Shown: in pieces, positions 1 through 11,359 of the stretch
Layout: each line of letters begins with the position of its first letter
Numbering within the stretch: position 1 is the first letter of the stretch
NCBI GenBank assembly: GCA_963995505.1
Contig: OZ023195.1
Location: forward strand, 3,988,109 to 4,052,108
Length of the DNA: 64,000 nucleotides
Origin: Hypericum androsaemum
Taxonomy: Eukaryota > Streptophyta > Magnoliopsida > Malpighiales > Hypericaceae
Direction: 5' to 3'
Position numbers and translations under genes: made by a program
The notes under the pieces: generated by a model
The model's database searches: none
Seen by the model: the letters and a program-made list of their open reading frames with translations, nothing else
Told to the model about the DNA's origin: nothing

Positions 1-490
1 ATTTCAAACATATTTTTGACATTCTTATACTTCAAATTTGGAGAAGTCATAAACTAAAAAGTTGTAGATATATGTCTCACCTTCACAAAGCAACTTGAAT
101 CAACTCAAATTGGACTACGGAATAAAAAGTTGTGGCTCCCAAATCGAAACTCGTACTCGTAACTCGCTCGACTATTGACTTCAAATATATTTTTGACATT
201 CTTATACTTCGAATTTGGAGAAGTCATAAACTAAAAAGTTGTAGATATATATCCCACCTTCACAAAGCAATTTGAATCAACTCAATTGAACTCCGGAATA
301 AGAAGTTGTGGCTCCCAAATCGAAACGCGTACTCATAACTCGCTCGACTATTGACTTCAAATATATTTTTGACGTTCTTATACTTCGAATTTGGATAAGT
401 CATGAACTAAAAAGTTATAGATATATGTCCCACCTTCATAAAGCAACTTGAATCAACTCAATTGGACTCTAGAATAAAAAATTGTGGCAA
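1..490. repeat. Satellite-like tandem repeat, about 177-bp unit
   Basis: Two full units and one partial unit of a tandem repeat begin near 3, 181 and 357, giving periods of 178 and 176 bp. Each unit contains landmarks such as TTTGGAGAAGTCATAAACT, GTTGTAGATATATGTC and AAGTTGTGGCTCCCAAATCG. The array runs off the left edge, so its full length is unknown. A diverged three-unit block of the same repeat lies at 35836-36375. No coding potential is seen. Similar short sequences occur inside plant LTR retrotransposons, so this could be a retroelement-derived array instead of a true satellite. Confidence 0.8.
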
Positions 491-1289
491 AAGTTTTGAA
501 ACGATAATTAATTATGTAATTTGAAATTCCTGTATTTGTAATATGAAAACTTCATATTCGTAATTTATCATTTGTAGCTTAAATTATTTTTATCTAATTT
601 AGTATTCCAATTTTTTATTTTGTAATTTTATGACTTAATCACAATATTTAATCGTGTTATTGAAAACATAATTATTTTCGTAATATATAATTTTAATCTA
701 AATAAATCAGAGTAGATAATATGTGGATGAGAGAGAAATTAATAATTTATTCTGTGAACTGGGTTGCTGATGTGGGTAGAAAATATGTAAGTGGATTGGG
801 TTGGGTAGGAATTGGGTATGAAAGAGAGAGAAATTAATAATTTATTCCGTGACCTGGATTGGATGGGTTGCTGATGTGGGTAGTCTAATCGAAATTACAG
901 AAGAACGAAAGAAGAATTCAATCTTAAATAGAAATTCTAGGGTTCGGGGGATGTGGCATCTGTTACGGGGGATGCAGACTATTATATGGGAAGTCGCCTC
1001 CGATTCAATATAGGCAACGGCGGGCCCGCAGCACCTACTGAGAGGGTCCCGCGCGTCTGACGCTTTTTATTTTTTTGAAAAAGCGGTAAAGGTCACTGTG
1101 GTAACTAATATTTTTACGCGATTTTATTTTCGTATATTTTAATTTTCTTATTTTAGCCGACAAATTTTTTAAGTTTTTGGGCCTATAACTATTAAAACTT
1201 CGACGAACCATAACTTTTGACTCGTTTAGAAATTTAGCTATTATAACATATTTTCGGAAAGAGAAATTAATGATCTACACGAATTACAA
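491..1289. other. AT-rich spacer with a short duplicated segment
   Basis: No gene is recognised here. A segment with GAGAGAGAAATTAATAATTT and GGGTTGCTGATGTGGGTAG occurs near 728-780 and again near 824-882, so about 50 bp is repeated with a period close to 100 bp. The stretch around 950-1060 is more GC-rich but shows no recognisable protein similarity. Confidence 0.4.
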
Positions 1290-1530
1290 CTTTGCTTTTG
1301 AAAATCAATGTGCCGTTGGGATGATTTTACCGTTGGGATGATTTGTCGTTGAAATTGATGTGCCATTGGGATAATTTGTCGTTGAAATTGATGTGCCGTT
1401 GAAATTGCGTCGTTGAAAATTGATGTGCCATTGTGAATTTTGCCATTGAAAATTTTTACCGTTGAAAAACATGATGTGCCATTGAAACATTTGATGTGTT
1501 GTTGGAAAAAATTGATGTGTCGTTGAAATA
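1290..1530. repeat. Minisatellite with GATGTGCC(A/G)TTG core
   Basis: The words TTGATGTGCCATTG, TTGATGTGCCGTTG and TTTGTCGTTGAAA recur about a dozen times with variable spacing of roughly 15-30 bp. The short open frames on the minus strand (residues such as FNGTSI and FQRQIIP repeated) are a by-product of the repeat and not a gene. Confidence 0.6.
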
Positions 1531-2089
1531 AGGTTTCACCAACAATTAAAATGTACGAAAAAAAAATAGCATAAAAATATTCAGTAACAAATAAAGTTTT
1601 GTCGTACCTGGAAAAAATGAAAATGTACAAAAATAAAATTGCGTAAAAAAATTGGTACCAAAATGTAATTTAGCTGTTCCTGGAAAAAATAAAAATATAC
1701 GAAAATAAAATTACATAAAAATATTCAAGACCAAAGTGAAATTTACCATTCCTAAAAATTTTTTTAAAAAAAATGAGGCGCGCGGGCTGGGTCCATTTTT
1801 TAGTTATCAGATTAGTGTTGCTGGGGGCCTAGCAGCACCCAATCCAACTCGATGGGAAGCGGTATCTGTTATGGGGGATGCAGACGTGGCAGCAAGTGAC
1901 ACGCATAACATGGAGGATGAGGCTGTTGGAGATGAAGTAGCCATTATGGGCAGCACAGATGACCAGTTGGAGACGACTGCTCGTGAGGGGCATGACACAT
2001 AATTTAAGTTGGTGGCCCGCGATGACTGAGGAGGCAGATGACAGCTTACACATTTAAGCCATGTGGTTGGGTGGACTCATTGCCCGTGA
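1531..2089. other. Spacer with no recognised gene
   Basis: An 88-codon open frame (1736-2002, plus strand) exists but resembles no family I recognise, has no evident signal peptide or domain, and overlaps open frames on the other strand of similar length. It is most likely a chance frame in a locally GC-richer patch. Confidence 0.3.
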
Positions 2090-2448
2090 ACGCACCTCAA
2101 ATCAACGAGATCAGCCTAACTCAAGTCAACAAACTCAGTCGAGTCCAAATCAACGAGACAAGCCCAAGTTCGCGAGACCAGCCTGGCCCTAGTCAACAAG
2201 CGCAACCCAGGTCAATGATTCCAGCCCACGAACCCACCCCAGATCAACGAGATCAGCCTAACTTAAGTCCACAAACCTAGCCGAGTCCAAGTCAACAGGA
2301 CAAGCTCAAGTCAACGAAACCAGCCCGACCTTAGTCAACGACGCAACCCAGGTCAACGAGTTTAACCCACGAACCCACCCTAGATTAACGAGATCAGCCT
2401 AACTCAAGTCAAAAAACCCAGTCCAGTCCAAGTCAACGAGACAAGCCC
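2090..2448. repeat. Degenerate minisatellite (CCCAAGTCAACGA core), left half
   Basis: Imperfect repeats of about 15-35 bp are built from the words AAGTCAACGA, CCCAAGTCCACGAG and CCAGCC. The array continues at 3077-3530 after a LINE fragment, so it was split by that insertion. A second copy of the array is at 51399-51870. Open frames through it are low-complexity proline, serine and glutamine peptides and are not believed. Confidence 0.7.
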
Positions 2449-3076
2449 TATATGAGAGAGGGGTTTTGGAGGGTCCAGGTAGAGATGGACTCGTCATTGG
2501 CCATCCTCTACGTGAGATAGGATATTGAGCGAGCTCACCCACTGGCGACACTGATCTCGAGGGCGCAAGAGGTACTGGCACGAGACTGGGAGATTGACAT
2601 CCAGCATACTTGGCGGGAGGGAAACTGAGTGGAGGACGCACTCTCCAAACATGCTCTGAAAGTCTAGTTTTATTATGTAGTATCTGATGTACCCTAAAGC
2701 TTTTGTACTGAGGTGTATTTAGATGACTTACGGGGAGTTAGCCTCCCTCGCTATACTCGTATGGCCAGTGATGATTTGCAGGGATCAGTTCCAGCGGTAT
2801 CAACGTCAAGGCGGGCCACTCTGGTCTTACCGAGATGCTCTTTCCCTCTTGCGAGTTTTTCCCACCTAGTTATTCTGCGATAGGGTTTTGCTGAGGTTGG
2901 CAGTTGCAATTTTGAAATAGGGGATCCTTTTGCTGAGGCTAGTAGTCGTCAAGATAAGGAGATACATACTCTAGGATTGGAGGCTGAGTTACGTATAGGT
3001 TGCTTATGACTGATGTATTCGTATTTTTTTGTATCTATATAGAGGCTTAACCATACCATCTCCACACACACAAAAT
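2449..3076 (+). mobile_element. 5'-truncated LINE (L1-type) 3' end with RNase H remnant
   Basis: The plus strand around 2485-2668 reads as the C-terminal RNase H end of a plant LINE ORF2, with recognisable pieces HPLATLISRAQEVLARDW, HTWREGN and DALSKHAL, interrupted by in-frame stops. A 3' untranslated stretch follows and ends in an A-rich tail (ACACACACAAAA). The insert is flanked by a near-perfect 11-bp target duplication, GAGACAAGCCC at 2438-2448 and GAGGCAAGCCC at 3077-3087, as expected for target-primed reverse transcription. A paralogous copy lies at about 50805-51398. It is dead. Confidence 0.75.
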
Positions 3077-3530
3077 GAGGCAAGCCCAAGACCACGAGAC
3101 CAACTCAGCCCAAGTCCACGGGCCCATTCCTGCCCAAGTCAACGAACCTAGCCCAAGTCCAAGAGACTAACCCAAGACCACGAGCCCAACCAAAGTCAAC
3201 AAACCCAGCCTAGCCGATGAGACCGATCCAAATCCACGAGTCCAGCCCAAGTCAACGAACCCAGCTCAGCCTATGAGACCACCCCAAGTCCACGAGCCTA
3301 GCCATAGTCAACAAACTCAGCACATGTCTACGGACCAACTCGGACATACAACCAGCCCAACCCAGGAGATCAGCTCAAGTCAACAAACCCAGCCAGAGTC
3401 CATGAGACTAGCCGAGCTCCTAAGACTAGTCCGGCCTAAGAACCCGACTTAACTAGGAGACCCCAAGTCCACAAGCCCATACTAAGTCAACAAACCGATT
3501 TTAATCCACGAACTCATCTAGCAGACTGGT
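3077..3530. repeat. Degenerate minisatellite (CCCAAGTCCACGAG core), right half
   Basis: This continues the array at 2090-2448 beyond the LINE insertion. Variable repeats contain AGCCCAAGTCCACGAG, AGTCAACGAACCCAGC and similar words. No gene is seen. The same array follows the LINE copy at 51399-51870. Confidence 0.7.
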
Positions 3531-3905
3531 CCAATTACCATTTGAAATTTGCCTCTTAGTATTTTTTGTGGAAAAGTAACCTCAATGTTCCACTTTTATG
3601 TTTCATGCATTTTTTTTCTTTTCTTTGGTAAAAGATTTACCAAAATCCCAAGATGGGTAACAACCTAATTATTTTTTCAAAATATGTAGTTTTTAAAGAA
3701 AAATTAAAACGGGAAATAACAAAAAATTATGTGAAATAAAAAATTCCTTTGTATATTCGAGTTTTTCAAAATTTTTGACAAAAATAATAGAAGAGAGGCC
3801 ACGTTTGGCCTCCTTTTTTTCTTTCAAAAACTACACATTTTAAGAGTTTGGTGAGTTTGATATCTATTTCGAGAATTTTGATAAGTCTTTTACCAAAAAG
3901 GAAAA

Positions 3906-4715
3906 AAATTATTGTTTTTAAAAATGACCAGGAGACTGACCCGAGATTTCTCCCATCTTTCGAGTCAATAGTCGGATCGTCGGTGTGACCGAATTTTTTA
4001 ACATACTTATTATATGTATTGTAGGATATTGCATGAAGTTTCTAGGCTTCTGTCAGCCTTAATTTTTCCTCGTACCCATAAAACTCTTAGGGGTGCACCA
4101 CGTTTCTAGGCTTTAATTAAGCCTACTTTTCTCACTCCTCCATAATGTATCCATCTTTTAATTTTCACTCTCTCTCTCTCTTGTCTTCTTCCTTTTTCTT
4201 CTCCCAATTTTTTCTTTTCCCATGCGTGAGTCTTCCTCTTTTTTTTCTTCTATTTTTCTTTTCCATTCCTCTTTCCTCTCGGTTACCACCATCTCTTCCC
4301 CTCTTCCTTAATCTTTTCTTAATTTATTAGTTATCAGAACAAGGAGGAGGATGGAGCCCAAAAGAAAATGGTCACCTGAGAATCGTCATGGCGAGAAGAG
4401 GGAGAATGGAGCCCAAAAAAGGGATGAAGATAACAAGGATCGAGAGATGGTTCGGTGAGTCTAAGCATCTGGAGGTGAAGTTTGGCAATTTGGGACTGTG
4501 GTACCTTATTTAGGGTTTTTTTGGCAAAAATCGAGCTGAATTCCAACCCAACTTAATAAACCGAAATTTTTCAGGTCAAATTTTTAGTTCGACTGTCCAA
4601 TCTGACCAAAATTTGTTTGGTTGGCGTCCTTACTACCATTTCAGACACGGTAATTGATCCGATTTATGGTCTGTCTGGTCGGACTACCGATCAGACCATA
4701 TTTTTAAAAACAATG
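3906..4715. mobile_element. Non-autonomous DNA element with TTGTTTTTAAAAAT termini
   Basis: The left end reads TTATTGTTTTTAAAAATGACC (first 20 bases considered) and the right end is its approximate inverse, ATATTTTTAAAAACAATGAA. Internally both arms carry CCGATCAGACC/GGTCTG-type words. The paralogous upstream block at 51871-52870 lacks this segment: there the flanks join directly near 52258, where A-rich AAGGAAAAAA meets ACTCTT. This supports insertion after the block duplicated, or precise loss from the copy. No transposase frame is present. A related element with ATATTTTTAAAAC ends is at 24848-25472. Confidence 0.55.
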
Positions 4716-5322
4716 AAAAAACTCTTATGTTTGTCCATAGTTAATCAACAAATGAGGTTTAACTATTAAAAAAAATGAAATCTCAACAATTTTAAAAAAA
4801 TATTAGCCTTCTGAAAAATAGAACTCCATATATAGCCATATTTTCATTATTATTAGTTTTTTTATTATTATTCTTATTAGTCATTTCATGTAAAGAAACG
4901 AAACTACGAAAAAAATTGCAGTGACGAAAAATTTCTCCAATCCATTAAAAACTAAAGATATAAGTATCAGTGTATTTACAAAAGGTAAATACACAATTTT
5001 TATTCAACGACCTTTATATAACTTACTATAGTTTCACATATCTGTATTGGGACGATTTAATAGAACATAAAACATCAGGATATTAAATAAATATTTCCTA
5101 ACCAGTCCCCCATTTGACTTTCTCATAATCCACGTCGAACTTACATATATATATATATTCCTGAGAATCATGAATAGCCTGCTAAACTATAAAGCTCCAT
5201 ATACAACCATATTTTTATTATTATTAATTTCGGGTCTTATTACTTTTAACATCTTTTATTTATACAACTTTATTATGATTGTCGAAAGCACGACCAAAAC
5301 TAGGTTTTTCCTAAACATGGCT

Positions 5323-5533
5323 TGTTGACTTCTTGTCGATGTAAACGTCCCTAATTGTGTGTATCTAGTTGGGAAATCTAGTCTGATTAGGAAATGATAT
5401 ATCTCAGATTCGGCATATGTATATTGGTTAGGTTGTAACCCTAAACCTAGAGAACCCTAGTTACATGTATATATAAGTTGATGATCAATGAGAAAGCAAG
5501 AACAATAAGCCATTGAGCTACTTATACTTTTCA
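5323..5533 (+). mobile_element. Solo LTR (copia/TRIM-like) at the start of neprosin gene A
   Basis: A 211-bp segment begins TGTTGACTTCTTG and ends CTTATACTTTTCA, so it has the TG...CA termini of an LTR. It contains a TATA-like TATATATAAG at 5468-5477 and AATAAGCC near its 3' end. It is flanked by TGGCT (5318-5322) and TGGAT (5534-5538), a 5-bp target duplication with one difference. The left flank AACATGGCT matches the start region of D, G and H, where ATGGCTTCCATT is the start codon and following codons. The LTR therefore entered an ancestral exon 1 just after the start, and its last base A now forms the ATG used by gene A. A truncated copy of its left end lies near 52852. Confidence 0.75.
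5468..5477 (+). promoter_or_regulatory. Putative TATA box of gene A, inside the solo LTR
   Basis: TATATATAAG lies 56-65 bp upstream of the predicted ATG at 5533. That leaves room for a short leader if transcription starts near 5500. Genes D, G and H instead have a weaker TTTATACC about 50 bp before their ATG in non-LTR sequence. Confidence 0.5.
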
Positions 5534-8500
5534 TGGATTCCATTAGGAGTAAAACTGCAACTTTTCTTCACTACTTTCTCCTCATTGTTTCTTTAACTTG
5601 CCATGTCTCTACCATGGAAACCAACCAAACTTTTAAAGCATTGGATGAGATGCACAGGATGAAGATAGTAAAGGAATACCTCCAAAACATTAACAAACAT
5701 GTCAAGAAGACTATAATGGTATTGTTGTTCAACATTTTTTTATGTAATTTTATTTGTTTATATTTCGTGTAATTTGATTTGATTGTATTTTATAGGTCCT
5801 CGTGAGTTCTTCTTCTTGACTAAACTTTTTATGTGAATTTGTACATTTGCAGAGTCCCGACGGCGATATTATAGATTGTATTTTATTTCATAAACAACCA
5901 GCATTTGATCATCCTTTATTAAAAGGAAAGATATCAATGGTAATGGATTTTTTATCTTTTCCAAATGGGAGTAAATTTTGTAATACAATTTTGATTTTTT
6001 ATTGAATTTTTCTTGCATTAATGAACGTTAAATAGGAGCCACCCAAAAGAACGAATGAGATTCATTCAACAGGCGAAGTAACTGAGAATTTTCAATTGTG
6101 GCACATGAATGGTGAAAAATGTCCAGATGCGACAATTCCAATGAAAAGAATAAGGGAAGAAGATGTTCTAAGAGCTCCGGCAAGGCTTACAACAAATAAT
6201 CTAAACCATGAGGTTAGTTCAGAGATTATTATGTAATTTTATTTATCGAAACAGTGGGATAAAGTTATTTAATAATTTCGGTTAAGTTATAGTTGACAAG
6301 TATATTTGTTTTTTGATATAATTTTTCTTTGGCTAATGGTAATAAATTCATTTACTACCAATTAGTACCTGCATTTTCTTTGCACTTGGATTAACTTGTG
6401 AGAACGTTGTTCTAGTTTGACAGATATCAAATTCAAATTATTAGGAAGGCAATAAAATTTTGTCACCTTTTAAATGCTCCACATGGTTCAAATTTTGATT
6501 AATAGACCTTTTGTGTTGAGATATTACATGGTATAAACCCAAAAAAAATTCAGTTACTTATAAAAATGCATATTTTTCTTAACTTTGTTCTTGTAGTATC
6601 GCTTTGGACCTGATTTGGGTGCTTATTAATACTCATGATCATGTAATTACAAAAAAAAAAGATCATGTAATTACATGTAAAGGTAAATAGTACTGATATA
6701 AGGAATGATAATATTTGTTTTAATGGGAAGCGTGCAATGTGCAGTTGTGCACTCATTTTTTCTTAAATTTAGTCTTGGAGTAATAAACAAGTCAACGATT
6801 GTTATACCTTATTCATGTAATCAGAAGATTCTTAACTTCCCTTTGCTTAATTACTTTCAATTGTAATTAGAGACCTGATATTTTTTTATTTTTTTTGTCA
6901 CAGCATGCAGTTGCATCTATGCCTCAGGGTAAATATTTTGGAGCAAAAGCAAGTCTCAATGTTTGGGCACCTCGAGTTACTGGTCCACAAGAATTTAGTT
7001 TGTCCCAAATTTGGGTTTCAGCTGGTCAACAAGTTGATACTAACACTGTTGAAGTTGGTTGGCATGTAAGTGCTTATATATAACTCCATCATATATAATC
7101 TTATCAATAAGATTCAGATTTTTAAAGTCAATCTTGACAACAAAATGGGGAGAATTATTGAGCAATTGGACAATTAATTGAATGAAAATCAATTAAAGAA
7201 AGACTAAACTTTAATATAAACTTCTTAGTTAAAAAATGCATGTCAATTATAATAAATACATCTCCCAAACTAGCCTAACCTCTCTCTTCCTCCCACCTCA
7301 TTCAAACTCTCTCTCTAACACCCACCTTGTGCCTCTTGCTCGTCCACCTGACATGTCAATCCGGGTGAACCGATTAGTCCGAATTATTAGAGCTGAGATT
7401 TTTGAAAAACGGGAGGACCGACCAGAATTAATGTAGCTATCACCTGAAATTTATGTGAAAAAACAAGTCGGTATGAGTTCTAGGTTGGAGTCCGACCATT
7501 CGAACTACGATTTTAAAACATTACGAGTATATCAATATAATTTTTAAACAGTAACAACAATTTATTATTTTTTGCTTCAGATCGTCGAGAAAAATGCATG
7601 TCCATGTTCTATCTCACAACATATAAATTACATAACATTAGCCTTTTAAAAGATTTTATTCTAAAGAAGCAAAATCATAGGGTAACAGGAAATAAATTCA
7701 TATAAGTCGATGGATAGTTTTCCATATCCACGTTGTAGCCTTCATTTATTTATTATTTTATTTCAAAGGAATGAAGGACCTCACCCTTATTGCTTGGACG
7801 TATTTGCAGGTTTTCCCACTATTAAACGGGGATGACCGTCCTAGGTTTTTTGTCTACTGGACGGTAAGTACAAGATTTATTTATATTTTCTTTCAATTTA
7901 GATCTTATTTATTTTTTCTTCAAATACATAATAATTTCTTGAAGTTATCCATAAATTTTGTTTTTCTATTAATTATTATCTTGCCATTTTGGTGTAATAC
8001 AAGGCTGATGGTTATAAAACTACCGGATGTTACAATTTGCATTGTCCTGGTTTTGTTCACACTAATCCAAGAATTGCGCTTGGAGGCACCATCTCTCCCG
8101 TATCTACTTACAACGGTAGTCAATATGAATTTATCATAAAGGTTGAAAAGGTAAAATTACAGTATTATGCTAATTTCTTTTCTCAGCCTCTTTCGATAAA
8201 ATGTCATTACTATTAACCTAAGATTATGTACAATTTTATTTACTGCTAGCAAAAGTGGTGGACTTATTTATAATGTGAAAAATTTACCTACTTATGTCAT
8301 ATAATTCTGGGTTGGATATGAAGTTTCTACCATGATATCAAAATGGATTGATCCTGTGGTCTGTTATTTTTTGCTCGTTCCATATTTTATCGTACGTTGG
8401 TAAAGTCAAAACTTGTGCAAACACTACATTTATGCAAGAGTGGAAAAATATTTGACTTGTTTATAAAATTTACTTGCTCATTAGTTTAAGGTTTTGAGTT

Positions 8501-8924
8501 GGATACAGAGATCTAACAATATCGAATTATTTTGAGACAGGATCCAAATAGTGGAAATTGGTTGCTATTGTCTGGCTCCAACAACGAGGAGATCGGATAT
8601 TGGCCGTCGCAGTTGTTCACACACCTTAAAGATTCGGCAACTATGGTACGATTTGGCGGAGAAATAGTTGACCAAAAGCTTTCGGGTGCCCACACCGCTA
8701 CCGAAATGGGAAGTGGGCATTTTGCCGGAGAGAAGTTCAGGAAAGCTGCTTATATGAGAAATCTCGTAGTCTTTGGTTGGGGAAATCAATCTGCACCATT
8801 AGACGGTTTGAGAATGACTTCTGATCGCCCAAATTGCTACAATATACAACTAGTTGGGACTAATAAAGCCTATGGTACTCATTTCTACTTCGGAGGACCT
8901 GGACTAGGCAATAGATGCCACTGA
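5533..8924 (+). CDS. Neprosin-family glutamic peptidase, gene A (7 exons, 398 aa)
   Basis: Exons: 5533-5718, 5853-5939, 6036-6212, 6904-7065, 7810-7863, 8004-8150, 8541-8924 (TGA). All junctions are GT-AG and all introns phase 0. Residues 1 to about 29 are a hydrophobic signal peptide. Residues about 63-150 match the neprosin activation propeptide ([16 protein letters not shown], then [11 protein letters not shown]). The catalytic neprosin domain follows. By comparison with Nepenthes neprosin (catalytic Glu188 and Glu297) the dyad should be E200 in EVGWH and E312 in FGGE. The paired cysteines of GCYNLHC are C231 and C236. The family is secreted, acid-activated and, in neprosin, cleaves after proline; substrate here is inferred only. 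Exon 1 has four extra codons relative to D, G and H, and its start comes from an LTR insertion. A polyadenylation signal AATAAA is at 9026-9031. Confidence 0.9.
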
Positions 8925-9300
8925 AGGCTTAGTGCAGAACTAAGACATGGTATTATGTACGGAAATTGGATAGTACAAACCAATTAAATTAGATGATATA
9001 CAACAATTTAGGGAAGATTTCAAGAAATAAAATTAGTAGCAAGTCTTTGCAAGTTTGCTGTAATATTCTGTGAAGTTTCTAGTTTTATTATTTAATATCA
9101 AACTAAAAAGATTTCAGGTATTCTTTATATATATATATATATATATATAGTTCCCAGGGTAATTTTTAATTTTAAAATTGCCTTCAAATTTTCTTAAAAT
9201 TTCTCAAGTTACTAATCATAAAATATAAAATTAAAATCTTCTTAAGAATATTTAAATTTCTTATCACTTATATCAACTTTTATCGTTTTATATATACAAT
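8925..9300. other. 3' flank of gene A
   Basis: This contains the probable 3' UTR of gene A, including AATAAA at 9026-9031. The segment GATGATATACAACA near 8992 recurs at about 13896 in relic psi-B. A (TA)n tract of about 20 bp follows at 9129-9150. No gene is seen. Confidence 0.6.
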
Positions 9301-9309
9301 GAAATTGTA

Positions 9310-9735
9310 TTCTTTCAGTGAGCTAATCAAAGAAAGCCACCTTGGGCTCGGCTCTAACTTCCTTGGGCAGCAATCGTTTAAGCCGAATGCTGCAGCTACT
9401 TCGTCGGCTCCGGCTAAGAATGGCAAATCTGCTAGGTTGAAGTCGGATTTTCTTGGTATGAAGACTATGGTATTGTAGGGTCCTACACTATGTGTGCTTA
9501 GCAGGGCCTCAGCTTTACCTTCTACAGATTCTATGTCAATTCGGGGCTCTCACGGTAATGGGATCGCGGTGATCACTGATACTAACAATCCGGCAATGCA
9601 TCTTATGTCTATGTTCGCGCAGAAGAATTGGGCGGAGGTGGTTCCGTCTGTGGATGCTGTTGATCATAGGCCCATCATAACAAAGTCTAGGACAAAGAAG
9701 ATGATGTTTTCCCTGGGGAAGGGCAAACATTAGTT
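9310..9735 (+). other. Unidentified coding-like segment
   Basis: This stretch has a noticeably higher GC content than its surroundings and two consecutive open plus-strand segments. One is around 9330-9478 with residues LGLGSNFLGQQSFKPN. The other is 9494-9733, 79 codons, with basic C-terminus KSRTKKMMFSLGKGKH. It is followed by a pyrimidine-rich stretch and AATAAAGTTTC near 9930. I do not recognise the protein. A retroelement ORF1 fragment or a retrocopy of a host gene are both possible; no domain was identified. Confidence 0.3.
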
Positions 9736-9974
9736 ACTGGTTTTGGCAGCATCTACCCTGACTACCCGACTTGTGGGTTATCTTGGATAGAATTACCGGT
9801 TATAGCAACGGATCTAGTTAGTCTTTAGTTGCCCGTTTACGTCTTGGACTTTTTTCTTTCTCTTTCTCTTTTCTCACCCCCTTCTGCTCGCTTCTCATCC
9901 CCTTCATGTAATTTTTTATATCTCTTTTTAATAAAGTTTCATAATTAATTAACAAAATCAAAGTAAGCCACTTT

Positions 9975-11010
9975 ATTTAGGATAAATTACGCTTGGATTT
10001 TTGGGTATAATCAAATAAAAGATGTGATTCATATTTTTCGAAAATGCATATAATCATCCTCGTAATTTGGTTAAACTATAATTTTGGGTACCTCGCTAAC
10101 ATTATCGATTATTTTATTATTATTTTATCTATAAAATGACTATTATACTCTAACAATTAAATTTAAAAAATATATATCCTCTCTCCGCCTCCTCCTCCTC
10201 AACTCTCTCTCCTCCCCTCCCCACCTCTCTGCCACGGCAGGAGAGGATACTCACTCCAGCAATTCCTTAATTGAATTGCTCATCGAGACCATCGTAACAG
10301 AGACTGAATAAAAACACTATACACAAACTAAAATTGACACACACTAAACTAATTTCCCAACAATGGCTGAAGGGAGAAAAAAGAGCAAATGCTATAGCCA
10401 ACCAAACACAGTTTTAACCATTAGGATTTAGGAAGGGTACTGATCGTTTAAGATTTTCCGATTTGGGAGATTACGATTTTTTTAAAGTAAAATTTTACAC
10501 CAAAAATAGTTTGTCAGGGTTTGAATCCCGCTACTCCTTATATATCTTCAACTCATAGGTTAATTGTCCTTTCGTTTTGACTGGAACATGATTAAGGCTT
10601 AGGAGATTAGGGTTTCGATTGGAACGGAGTTAAGGAGCTTGTACCCATGAACTCCATCCTTGAATCATGATCGAAATTCCCATCCTCCTCAACTACTTAT
10701 CATTGAAAGGTTTAACCTTTGAGAGATTAGGGCTTCGATTAAGGAATTGATGGAGTTAGTTTAGCTTCCATTTTTGGTTGGAATTGGTGAAGAGAGGAGA
10801 TATATTTTTTATTTAACTGTGAGTATAATAGTCATTTAATATATAAAATAATAATAATAAAATGATCGATGATGTTAGTGAGGGACACGAGAGTATAATT
10901 TAACCAAACTCTAAAGACGATTACATGCATTTTTAAAAGTAGGACTACATCATCTATTCGACTATACCCCATAAACGTGAGTGTAATGATAGTTTCTAGT
11001 TTTGGATGAG
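9975..11010. mobile_element. Long-TIR non-autonomous DNA element (GGATAAATTAC family)
   Basis: The left arm (about 9975-10165) and right arm (about 10815-11010) are inverted copies. Shared landmarks are AAATGCAT(A/G)TAATC, TTTGGTTAAA(C/T)TATA, (G/T)CTAACAT(T/C)ATCGAT and ATGACTATTATACTC. Arms are about 190 bp. The centre has a CT-rich patch and no transposase. Related elements occur at 14205-16665, 18590-19465, 26600-27240, 27530-28175 and 37430-37890, with a truncated one at 56620-57068. Long TIRs without a transposase suggest a Mutator-like (MULE) MITE, but target duplications are not clear here. Confidence 0.6.
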
Positions 11011-11359
11011 CTACCATTTTCATTTGTTAATTTCTCAATATTTTTTATGTTTTTTTTGGTTCTCATCTAGTATTCAGTTTACTGAACCGATTAATCCAGA
11101 TTCAAACTAGATAGGACCTTTGAAAGGTGGCAAATTTCTCCTAATAATATTTTTTTTACGTAGAACTCGATTGACATCCCCATTTCCTTATTCTATTTAC
11201 ATTATTTATGCAATCCGCGTTTCTGAATTTTGCCGGAGAGAAGTTTAGGAAAGCTGCTTATGTGAGGAATCTCGTATTCTATGGTTCAGGAAATCATTCT
11301 GTCCCATTAGACGATTTGAGAACGTCTTCTGATCTCCCAAATTGCTACAACATAGAACT

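Noticed and set aside
7236..8139. Open frames of 66 and 122 codons within the gene A span
   Set aside because: These read through introns 4, 5 and exon 6 in other frames. The spliced neprosin model with conserved junctions explains the region.
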